From assembly GCA_029261965.1 (NCBI GenBank), contig JAJDAH010000028.1:1-37449 (forward strand): a stretch of 37,449 bases of DNA, written 5' to 3'. Positions 1 to 6,775 of the stretch are shown in pieces. Below the pieces are notes generated by a model, which was not told the DNA's origin, did not search any database, and was given only the letters and a program-made list of their open reading frames with translations. Every line of letters begins with the position of its first letter. Position 1 is the first letter of the stretch. The translations under genes and the position numbers were made by a program. The DNA is from Polyangiaceae bacterium. GTDB taxonomy: Bacteria; Myxococcota_A; Polyangia; Polyangiales; Polyangiaceae.

Positions 1-72
1 GGAAGCGGCCTTCTTCTTGGAAGCGGCTTTCTTCTTGGAAGCGGCCTTCTTCTTGGAAGCGGCTTTCTTCTT
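1..72. repeat. 18-bp tandem repeat, four visible units, coding KKKAAS
   Basis: Four consecutive 18-bp units (1-18, 19-36, 37-54, 55-72) read ggaagcggcYttcttctt on the plus strand. The Y position alternates C,T,C,T, a synonymous AAG/AAA change in the minus-strand gene. The real period is therefore 36 bp, which suggests growth by copying pairs of units. The array continues past the left edge, so the total copy number is unknown. Confidence 0.9.
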
Positions 73-651
73 GGCCGGCTTCTTTGCTGCGGCCTTCTTT
101 TTGACGGGCGCCTTCTTCTCCGCGCCCCCAAGCACGCGCTCGAGTGCTTCGGTGACGACGTTTTTCGTCAGCTTTTCCGGGGGCGCGTCGTCGGGTTCGA
201 GGTTCAGACCTGAGGCTTCCGGGACCACCGGCTCGTCTCTGACCTTGTCGCGGAGGGCGGCTCGCTTGGACCGCCGCGCGAGGGTGGCGTCGACCTTTTC
301 GTCGATGACCGAAAATTCGAAAGGTTTGTCGACGTACTCGTCCGCCCCGTAGAGCGGCGACGTCATTTCGTTGAGGTTCTCACCGATGCCGGTGAGCATG
401 ATCACGCCGGTGTGAGCCAGAGACACCGTCTCCCGAATCTTTCGGCAAACCTCCCACCCGCTCATGCCGGGCATCATCACGTCGAGAAGGACCAGATCCG
501 GCAGATGTTCGTGCGCCTTCGTCCAGGCCTCGTCGCCATCGGAGGCCTCCTCGACTCGATAGCCTTTCGAGCGCATGTGGCCAGCGACCAGGGCGAGAGT
601 GCTGGGCTCGTCGTCGGCAACGAGCACGGTGATCTGCTTCTGTTCAGGCAT
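1..651 (-). CDS. CheY-like receiver with histone-H1-like Lys/Ala repeat tail (3' end off the window)
   Basis: 217 codons are visible, starting at ATG 651 and still open at the left edge, so the C-terminus is missing. Residues 1-125 are a complete receiver domain: acidic pair D13/D14, phospho-acceptor D57 in LLDVMMPG, T87 and K109 (DKPF). All key positions are intact, so phosphorylation by a histidine kinase is expected. There is no recognisable output domain. A linker (about 126-185) leads into a tail of KKAPVKKKAAAKKPAKKKAA type and then exact KKKAAS repeats up to the edge. Such tails occur in bacterial H1-like proteins and bind DNA non-specifically, so a DNA- or nucleoid-bound receiver is my inference. 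It is transcribed divergently from the MoxR operon, with no kinase gene beside it. Confidence 0.9.
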   Translation of the reverse strand, partial: MPEQKQITVLVADDEPSTLALVAGHMRSKGYRVEEASDGDEAWTKAHEHLPDLVLLDVMMPGMSGWEVCRKIRETVSLAHTGVIMLTGIGENLNEMTSPLYGADEYVDKPFEFSVIDEKVDATLARRSKRAALRDKVRDEPVVPEASGLNLEPDDAPPEKLTKNVVTEALERVLGGAEKKAPVKKKAAAKKPAKKKAASKKKAASKKKAASKKKAAS

Positions 652-721
652 CTGTGGGGCTCCAGAGGGAGCACGACTAGAGAACACGGCGCCCCTACGG
701 TCAAGGGCGGTCGCCCCAACC

Positions 722-749
722 CCGTGGTGGGGTCGCGTGTCCACCACGG
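722..749. promoter_or_regulatory. Perfect inverted repeat, 9-bp arms, 10-nt loop
   Basis: CCGTGGTGG (722-730) and CCACCACGG (741-749) are perfect complements around a 10-nt loop. It lies about 70 bp upstream of the minus-strand receiver start. It could be an operator for a dimeric regulator or an RNA hairpin in the leader. There is no T-run on either side, so an intrinsic terminator is unlikely. Confidence 0.45.
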
Positions 750-807
750 ATGAGCCCTCGCAGAGTGGCGGCCGCCGCCCAGCATGGGGATAACTGTTCG
801 AAATCCA

Positions 808-828
808 GCCAGATCGAGCCGATCTGGC
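808..828. promoter_or_regulatory. Perfect 21-bp palindrome (9-3-9), operator-like
   Basis: GCCAGATCG - AGC - CGATCTGGC is a perfect inverted repeat with a 3-bp centre, about 136 bp upstream of the MoxR operon start and 157 bp upstream of the receiver start. Size and symmetry fit a binding site for a homodimeric helix-turn-helix regulator. No known regulator is recognised from the sequence. Confidence 0.45.
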
Positions 829-963
829 ATCTGCGGGCACGAGCCAGGATTCCTGGGAAAGCGGCCCGGTCGCGTCGCGCTAGAGTGAAGATACGGTGCC
901 TCGTCGCCTCCGAGAGCGAAAGCATCTGGAACTTTCAGGCGTTAGAAACGTCAGGACAATCGA

Positions 964-2904
964 GTGTCTGAGCAACCGCCCGACCTGAGCCACCTCGCGC
1001 GCCAAGCGCGGTGGACGGCGATTCGTCTGCGCTTCGACAGCGCGCTCGCTCGATTTGCTCTGCTCTTGCCGCTGCCGCTCGTCTACGCGGTCGGGGCGCT
1101 CACATTCATCAAGGTGGCGCGCCCCCCTCACGAGGTGCAGACGTGGCTCATCGGGGTGGGTGCCGTGCCCGTCGCGGTGGTGCTCGTGGGCACGCTGCTG
1201 GCCTGGTTTCGAAGACGGCCCGACCTCGTTGGTGCGATCGCGCTCGATCGCCACCACGGACTCCACGATCGCATCACGAGCGCGCTCACGTTTCGCGAGC
1301 TCGGTGAGCGCACGCCGTTGATGGATGCTGCCATCGACGACGCGGTTGCCGTGGCGAGGGACCTCCGGCCGTCGAAGGCCGCGCCGGTTCGCTTGCCCCG
1401 GGAGCTCGCGGCGGCGGTGTTGCTCGCCGTGGTGGCCGCCGGCATCGCGATGCTCGAGGTGCGCACCTACACCGAGTTGCCCCCGACCAAGACCTTCGAG
1501 CCCATGGTCATGAGCCCGGACGACATCGACCTCTTTCGCAAGATCGCCGACGAGCTCGAAGAACAGAATCAGGATCCCGACACGCTGGCGGCGATTCGCC
1601 GTTTCAACCGCCTGGTCGAGGACGTGGCCCAAAGGCGGTTGGATCGACGCGAAGTGTTCAAACAGATGTCGGAGCTCGAGCGCGATCTGATGCAGGGGGC
1701 CGAGGCCGACAAGGAGGCGAGAGATGAAGGTCTCGATCGCATCGCGAAGGAACTCGAAAAGAGCAGCCTGAGCAAACCCATCGCGAAACACCTCGAACAG
1801 AAGAAGCTCGCCGACGCCGAAAAGGCGATGAGAGAGCTCGCGGAGAAGCTCAAGAAGAAACAAAAGAAAGTCTCGAAAGAGGACCTCGAGAGGCTTCGAA
1901 AAGCGCTTCGCGAGGCGAGCAAGTCGACCTCCAAGTGGCAGAAGGGGATCGAGAAACGGCGGCAGGAGCTCGAGGAGCAGCGAAAGCGCCTCCTCAACAA
2001 GAAGAAGAAGGACAAGAGACTCAGCAAGAAGGACCGCAAGGAGCTCGAAAAGAAGGACCGTCAGCTCGAGCGCCTCAACCGCGAAAAGAAGCGAGCCGAC
2101 AGCGCGAAGCGACAGATGTCGAAGCTCGACCAGGAGTTGGCGAAGGCGGCTCAGGACCTGATGCGCGACATGGGCGCGAGCGCCGACGACATCAATCGCG
2201 GCGCCGAAGACATCAATCGCATGGCTCAGAAGGAGATGAACCAGAGCCAGAAGAAGGAGCTGCTCCAGCGGCTGAAGGAGATGCGCGAAGTCCTACGCCA
2301 ACAAGGCAAGGGCGGTCGGCAGCGCCTCCAGCGCATGCTCCGCTTCGGCAATCGCGCGCGCGGCAATCAGGGCCAGGGCAAGGGCGGCAAGCAAGGCAAA
2401 CAGGGCCAGGGGAAACAAGGTCAGGGCAAAGAGGGTCAGGGCCAAGGCAAGGGCCAAGGAATGATGCCGGGGCCCGGCGGCCAAGGCGAAAAGATCGTCA
2501 TCATGCCCGGCCAGGGGCTCGCACCGGGTCAGGGCAAGGGCCAAGGGCAAGGTCCGGGGCAAGGTCAGCCCGGCGCAGGCGAAGGCGACAAACCCGGTCA
2601 AGGTGGCGGCAAGGGCGGCAAGAGCTGGGGCACGGGACACGACGAGAACGTCAAAGGCGATGCGTCCGAGCTCAAGGGCAACACCAAGGATGTCACCGCC
2701 GCGGGTGTCGACTCCGGAGAAGGCAGCGCCTCGGCCGAGGTGATTCACGGTGCCGCTCAGCGAGGGTTCGTGGGCAAGGGTTATCGAAAGGTCTTCGTCG
2801 ACTACCGAACCGTCGCCGAGGACGTGCTCAAGAACGACGAGATCCCTCCAGGATACCGATTCTACGTCCGGAGGTACTTCCAGCTCATCCGGCCGCGGGA
2901 GTGA
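964..2904 (+). CDS. Membrane-anchored coiled-coil protein of the MoxR operon (DUF4175-like)
   Basis: 646 aa from GTG 964. Three probable membrane segments lie near residues 28-50, 61-83 and 148-166. Residues about 185-450 are very rich in Lys, Glu and Arg and look like long coiled coils. Residues about 465-555 are low complexity, dominated by GQGK units. The last 50 residues form a distinct, apparently folded domain (RGFVGKGYRKVFVDYRT...RRYFQLIRP). Proteins of this build often precede moxR in myxobacterial and planctomycetal clusters, and DUF4175 is the nearest family I can name, tentatively. The stop lies 9 nt before the moxR start, so the two are co-translated. A scaffold or substrate-adaptor role for the ATPase is inference. 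Confidence 0.85.
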   Translation: MSEQPPDLSHLARQARWTAIRLRFDSALARFALLLPLPLVYAVGALTFIKVARPPHEVQTWLIGVGAVPVAVVLVGTLLAWFRRRPDLVGAIALDRHHGLHDRITSALTFRELGERTPLMDAAIDDAVAVARDLRPSKAAPVRLPRELAAAVLLAVVAAGIAMLEVRTYTELPPTKTFEPMVMSPDDIDLFRKIADELEEQNQDPDTLAAIRRFNRLVEDVAQRRLDRREVFKQMSELERDLMQGAEADKEARDEGLDRIAKELEKSSLSKPIAKHLEQKKLADAEKAMRELAEKLKKKQKKVSKEDLERLRKALREASKSTSKWQKGIEKRRQELEEQRKRLLNKKKKDKRLSKKDRKELEKKDRQLERLNREKKRADSAKRQMSKLDQELAKAAQDLMRDMGASADDINRGAEDINRMAQKEMNQSQKKELLQRLKEMREVLRQQGKGGRQRLQRMLRFGNRARGNQGQGKGGKQGKQGQGKQGQGKEGQGQGKGQGMMPGPGGQGEKIVIMPGQGLAPGQGKGQGQGPGQGQPGAGEGDKPGQGGGKGGKSWGTGHDENVKGDASELKGNTKDVTAAGVDSGEGSASAEVIHGAAQRGFVGKGYRKVFVDYRTVAEDVLKNDEIPPGYRFYVRRYFQLIRPRE

Positions 2905-2913
2905 GGAGAAATC

Positions 2914-3915
2914 ATGAGTGAAGCGGAACAGGCGCGCGAGCAAGTCGTCGCCTTTCAGAAAAAAGTCGGCGCGCTCCGCGAGGAAATCGGTCGTGTGATC
3001 GTCGGCAATCGCGACGTGGTCGACGGCGTGCTCACTTGCATGCTCGCCGGGTCACACGCCCTTCTGGAAGGAGTGCCGGGCCTCGGAAAAACCATGCTCG
3101 TGCGCACGCTCGCCGAGGCGGTGGATCTCGACTTTTCGAGGATTCAATTCACTCCGGACTTGATGCCCGCCGACATCATCGGAACCACGGTCATCGAAGA
3201 GAGCGCGGGCGGCCACAAAGTCTTCGAATTTCGAAAGGGCCCGATTTTCGCGAACATCCTCCTGGCGGACGAGGTGAACCGCGCGACCCCGAAGACTCAG
3301 AGCGCTCTGCTCGAAGCCATGCAGGAGCACCGCGTCACCGTCGGGACGACCACGCACACCATCGAGGAGCCTTATTTCGTGCTCGCCACCCAGAACCCGC
3401 TGGAAATGGAGGGCACCTATCCGTTGCCCGAAGCTCAGCTCGACCGATTTTTCTTCAAGCTGCAGGTCCCGTTTCCCAACCGCGAAGAGCTGCACTCGAT
3501 CATCGATCGAACGACGACGGACCACGCCGTGAAAGTAGATGCGGTGGTTTCCAGGAACGACATCCTCGAGATGCAGAAGCTGGTTCGTACCGTCCCGGTT
3601 GCGCGCCACGTTCAAGATTTCGCGATTCGGCTCCTTCAATCGACGCACCCGGATCACGAGGATTCGCCGGACAACGTCAAACGGTTCGTGAGCACGGGTG
3701 CGTCGCCTCGCGGCGCGCAGGCGACGTTACTCGCGGCCAAGATCCGCGCGCTGTTCGAGGGGCGTTTTGCGGCGTCTATCGACGACGTTCGCACGAGCGC
3801 CTTGCCAGCGCTCCGCCACCGCATCTTGCTCAACTTCGAGGGCGAGGCTGAAGGCGTCAAGACCGACGCGGTCATCGAGCAGATTCTCGAAAAGCTGCCC
3901 GAAGGCAAGACCTAG
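2914..3915 (+). CDS. moxR: MoxR-family AAA+ ATPase
   Basis: 333 aa, starting 5 nt after a strong SD (gaggaga). Walker A is GVPGLGKT (residues 53-60), Walker B is ILLADE (115-120) with the typical VNRATPKTQSALLEAMQE following, sensor 1 is ATQNP (158-162), and LPEAQLDRFFF (171-181) is the MoxR signature with the likely arginine finger. The C-terminal helical lid is present and length is typical. MoxR proteins act as chaperone-like ATPases that mature or remodel vWA-domain partners in the cytoplasm or at the inner membrane. The next three genes encode such vWA/DUF58 partners. The gene is complete with no missing catalytic residue. Confidence 0.97.
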   Translation: MSEAEQAREQVVAFQKKVGALREEIGRVIVGNRDVVDGVLTCMLAGSHALLEGVPGLGKTMLVRTLAEAVDLDFSRIQFTPDLMPADIIGTTVIEESAGGHKVFEFRKGPIFANILLADEVNRATPKTQSALLEAMQEHRVTVGTTTHTIEEPYFVLATQNPLEMEGTYPLPEAQLDRFFFKLQVPFPNREELHSIIDRTTTDHAVKVDAVVSRNDILEMQKLVRTVPVARHVQDFAIRLLQSTHPDHEDSPDNVKRFVSTGASPRGAQATLLAAKIRALFEGRFAASIDDVRTSALPALRHRILLNFEGEAEGVKTDAVIEQILEKLPEGKT

Positions 3916-3950
3916 TCCCCGGGGAACGAATGGACGAGGTGAGATAGCCC

Positions 3951-4901
3951 ATGGGGGTTCTCGACGTTTTCAAGCGGGCTGCGGCGCCGGTGTCGCGACG
4001 TTTGTCGCGTCCGAAACCCAAGAAGGAAGAGCTCTTCGACGAGCAGTTCCAGCGAAAGCTCGAGATGCTCGCCGTGGTGAGTCGTCGAGTGTTCGCCGGC
4101 CGCATGAGGGCGGAGCGTCGCAGCAAGAAGAAGGGCAGTGGCATCGAGTTCGCGGACCATCGCGACTACGTGCCCGGCGACGACTTTCGTTACGTCGACT
4201 GGGGGGTGTACCAACGCTTCGACCGGCTGCTGATTCGACTCTTCGAGGAAGAAGAAGACCTCAGCATCTATTTCATCGTCGATTGCTCGACCTCGATGGG
4301 TTTCGGAAGCTCGCGCAAGTTCGACTACGCACGGAAGCTCGCCGCCGCGCTCGCCTACGTCGGGCTCGCCAATCTCGACCGCGTGACGATCGTCGGGGTG
4401 AACGACGAAGTCGTTGCTCGCATGCCGCCGACGCGAGGCAAGGGGCGCATCTTCAAGGTGTTCCAGTTCCTCGACGGCCTCGAGCCGAACGGCACGACCA
4501 ATCTCCGCGACACCCTCAAGACCTTCGTCGCCCAGCACAAGAGGCGGGGGCTCGCGGTGCTCATCAGCGATCTCTACGACCCTGCCGGGTTCGAAGGAGG
4601 CATCAACGTCCTTCGGTACAACAAGTTCGAGCCTTTCGTTCTGCATATCGTCGACCCCGCCGAGGCTCGTCCCCAGCTCAAGGGAGACATCCGTCTGTAC
4701 GACTGTGAAACCGGCGACGAGCGCGAGGTCACCATCACCAAGAAGGTCCTCGAGAAGATGGAGGAGGCGTGGCAGGAGTATCAGAACGAGATTGAGCGGT
4801 TCTGCACCACGCGGCAGGTTCCCTACTTCTCCGCGGATCTCGACGTTCCCTTCGACGAGCTGATCCTTCGCGTATTTCGCCGCGGAGGCTTCCTGCGCTG
4901 A
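3951..4901 (+). CDS. DUF58 protein with vWA-like MIDAS fold
   Basis: 316 aa; an aggtgag SD lies about 10 nt before ATG 3951. The DUF58 signature RDYVPGDDFRYVDW is at residues 71-84, followed by an intact MIDAS motif DCSTS (D111, S113, S115), so divalent metal binding is likely. There is no membrane segment, so it is cytoplasmic, as is common for DUF58 proteins encoded after moxR. In known clusters the DUF58 protein is the direct partner of MoxR. Its stop overlaps the next start by one base (TGATG at 4899-4903), indicating coupled translation. Confidence 0.95.
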   Translation: MGVLDVFKRAAAPVSRRLSRPKPKKEELFDEQFQRKLEMLAVVSRRVFAGRMRAERRSKKKGSGIEFADHRDYVPGDDFRYVDWGVYQRFDRLLIRLFEEEEDLSIYFIVDCSTSMGFGSSRKFDYARKLAAALAYVGLANLDRVTIVGVNDEVVARMPPTRGKGRIFKVFQFLDGLEPNGTTNLRDTLKTFVAQHKRRGLAVLISDLYDPAGFEGGINVLRYNKFEPFVLHIVDPAEARPQLKGDIRLYDCETGDEREVTITKKVLEKMEEAWQEYQNEIERFCTTRQVPYFSADLDVPFDELILRVFRRGGFLR

Positions 4902-6775
4902 TGTTCCTCGCCGGCCTTCCCATCGCGACGCTGCTCACGGTCGCCGGCATCGCGGGCGGTCTGACGCTCGTTTTCTACATCCTCAAGCTCAAGCGGCGTC
5001 CCATCGCGGTGCCGTTTTCACACATTTGGGAGCGGATCCTCCGAGACAAGGAAGCGACGAGCCTCTTCAGTCAGCTCAAACGACTGTTGAGCCTGCTGCT
5101 GCAGCTTCTCTTGCTGGCGCTTCTGATTTTTTCTCTCGGCGATCCCCGCCTTTCGAGGAACCTGGTCGAGGGGCGGAACGTCGTCGTGCTCGTCGATGCG
5201 AGCGCGTCGATGAAGGCGACCGACGTGTTGCCGAGTCGACTCGACGTCGCCAAGGGAAAGGTGCGCGAGCTCATTCGCGGGCTCGGCGGCTCGGATCGAA
5301 TGCTGGTGGCGCAAATGGACGCCTCGCTCGTACCGCTGTCGACGATGACGAGCGAGATCCCGGATCTCGAGCTCGCCGTCGATTCGCTCCGGGCGTCGGA
5401 TACTCGCGCCGACTTCTCCCGTGGGCTCGAGTTTGCCCTCGACAGCTTGAGCGACTTGCCCCGCCCGGAGATCGTCGTCGTGAGCGACGGCGCGCTCGGC
5501 GAGGTGGAGGAGGGGACGGACCTCGGCGACACCAAGCTCAGCTACCTCCGCGTCGGCGAGTCGGGCAAGAACGTGGCGGTCACTGGATTTTCGGTTCGAC
5601 GCTACCCGCTGGACAAAGCCCGGTACGAGGTGATGCTCGAGGTCACCAATACCAACGACGAGCCCGTCGACGTCGAGCTGACGCTGCTCGGCGATGGCGA
5701 GGTCGTCGACGTGTCGCGTCTCAACCTCGGTCCGAGCGAGAGACTGCCGCGTTTCTACGCCGACCTGGCGGGTGCGAGCCGCACCCTAGAGGCGACGATC
5801 GCCTTGGCCGACGGGAGCAAGGACAGTCTTCCGGCGGACGACCACGCCTACGCGCTCATGCCTGAACGGCGACGCGCCAGCGTTCTGGTGGTGAGCGTCG
5901 GCAACACCTATCTCGAAGCCGCGCTTCTGCTCGACGAGTACCTCGACGTCGAGATCATTCATCCGTCCCGGTATCCCGCCGAGGGCAACTTCGACGTCAC
6001 GATCTTCGATGGCGTGGCCCCGCCGTTGGCCTCCGGCACGGGTAGCGCGCTCTACCTCGACGTGCCCGACGAAGGCGCGCCAGTCGGGCGAGGCCGCGCG
6101 CTCGAGCTCTTCGGGTTCGATACCTGGGACAAGAAGACCGGAATCCTGCGCTGGATAGCGATGGAGAATATCCAGATCGCTTCGGGGTATCGCCTGGACG
6201 TCGAGAAGGCGGACCACGTGCTCGGGCGCGCCGGTGGCCATCCGATCCTGGTCAGCGGGCGACGAGATGGGCGCCGCTTCGTCGCCACGGGTTTCGACCC
6301 GCGTGACAGCGACATGGTGTTGCGGGTGGCCTGGCCGCTCTTCGTGCTGAACACCATCAACGATTTCATCGAAGAGGACACCGGCTACATCTCGTCGTAC
6401 CGCACGGGCGACGTGTGGCGAGTGCCGGCGCCGAGCACCGCCGAGGTGGCCACCCTGACCGATCCGTCGGGCAACGAACGGAAGGTCCCAGTCAAAGACG
6501 GTCGCGCGGTGTACCTCGGCGAGCAAGCCGGGTTCTACAAGCTCCAGGTCGGTGGCGACGAGGAGACCGAGACGATGTTCGCGGCCAATCTCGCGGATCT
6601 CGCCGAGAGCCGCATCGAGCCTCTCGACGAGCTTTCGGTCGGTGGAAAGGAAGCCGGCGAGGTCGTGGGCTTCACCGCCGGCGTGCGTCGAGAGATCTGG
6701 CTCTACCTCCTGCTTGCGGTGCTCTTGCTGTCGACCGTCGAATGGATCACCTATCACCGGCGGGTGACCGTATGA
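4901..6775 (+). CDS. BatA-like membrane protein with vWA domain
   Basis: 624 aa. The N-terminus matches the BatA N-terminal family (aerotolerance regulator N-term): membrane segment about 6-29, then KLKRRPIAVPFSHIWERIL, then a second segment about 61-80. A vWA domain follows with intact MIDAS DASAS (D99, S101, S103). Residues about 320-480 (RRASVLVVSVGNTYLEAALLL...) resemble the glutamine-amidotransferase-like region often seen in these proteins. A final membrane segment lies near 602-618. The vWA and middle domains are probably periplasmic. It is coupled upstream (TGATG) and downstream (ATGA). Bat genes were named for aerotolerance in Bacteroides; the role here is unknown. Confidence 0.93.
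   Translation: MFLAGLPIATLLTVAGIAGGLTLVFYILKLKRRPIAVPFSHIWERILRDKEATSLFSQLKRLLSLLLQLLLLALLIFSLGDPRLSRNLVEGRNVVVLVDASASMKATDVLPSRLDVAKGKVRELIRGLGGSDRMLVAQMDASLVPLSTMTSEIPDLELAVDSLRASDTRADFSRGLEFALDSLSDLPRPEIVVVSDGALGEVEEGTDLGDTKLSYLRVGESGKNVAVTGFSVRRYPLDKARYEVMLEVTNTNDEPVDVELTLLGDGEVVDVSRLNLGPSERLPRFYADLAGASRTLEATIALADGSKDSLPADDHAYALMPERRRASVLVVSVGNTYLEAALLLDEYLDVEIIHPSRYPAEGNFDVTIFDGVAPPLASGTGSALYLDVPDEGAPVGRGRALELFGFDTWDKKTGILRWIAMENIQIASGYRLDVEKADHVLGRAGGHPILVSGRRDGRRFVATGFDPRDSDMVLRVAWPLFVLNTINDFIEEDTGYISSYRTGDVWRVPAPSTAEVATLTDPSGNERKVPVKDGRAVYLGEQAGFYKLQVGGDEETETMFAANLADLAESRIEPLDELSVGGKEAGEVVGFTAGVRREIWLYLLLAVLLLSTVEWITYHRRVTV

Larger units (their letters stand above)
652..963. other. 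Divergent intergenic region, 312 bp
   Basis: This region separates the start of the receiver gene (minus) from the GTG start of the MoxR operon (plus), so it should hold promoters for both. I see no convincing small gene. The notable contents are the two perfect inverted repeats listed separately (722-749 and 808-828). A possible -10-like element lies around 890-900 (tagagtgaagatac), but I could not pair it with a good -35. The SD before position 964 is weak (agga about 8 nt upstream). Confidence 0.6.

Noticed and set aside
17-352. Plus-strand open frame reading EAAFFL repeats
   Set aside because: It is the reverse reading of the KKKAAS repeats in the receiver gene, with no SD or separate evidence.
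3916-3925. TCCCCGGGGA palindrome between moxR and the DUF58 gene
   Set aside because: Short, GC-only and inside a tightly spaced operon; probably chance or at most a minor RNA hairpin.
6415-6771. N-terminal extension of the double-vWA protein
   Set aside because: It lies wholly inside the upstream gene in another frame and is Arg/Gly-rich; the ATGA overlap at 6772 and the membrane segment that follows mark the true start.
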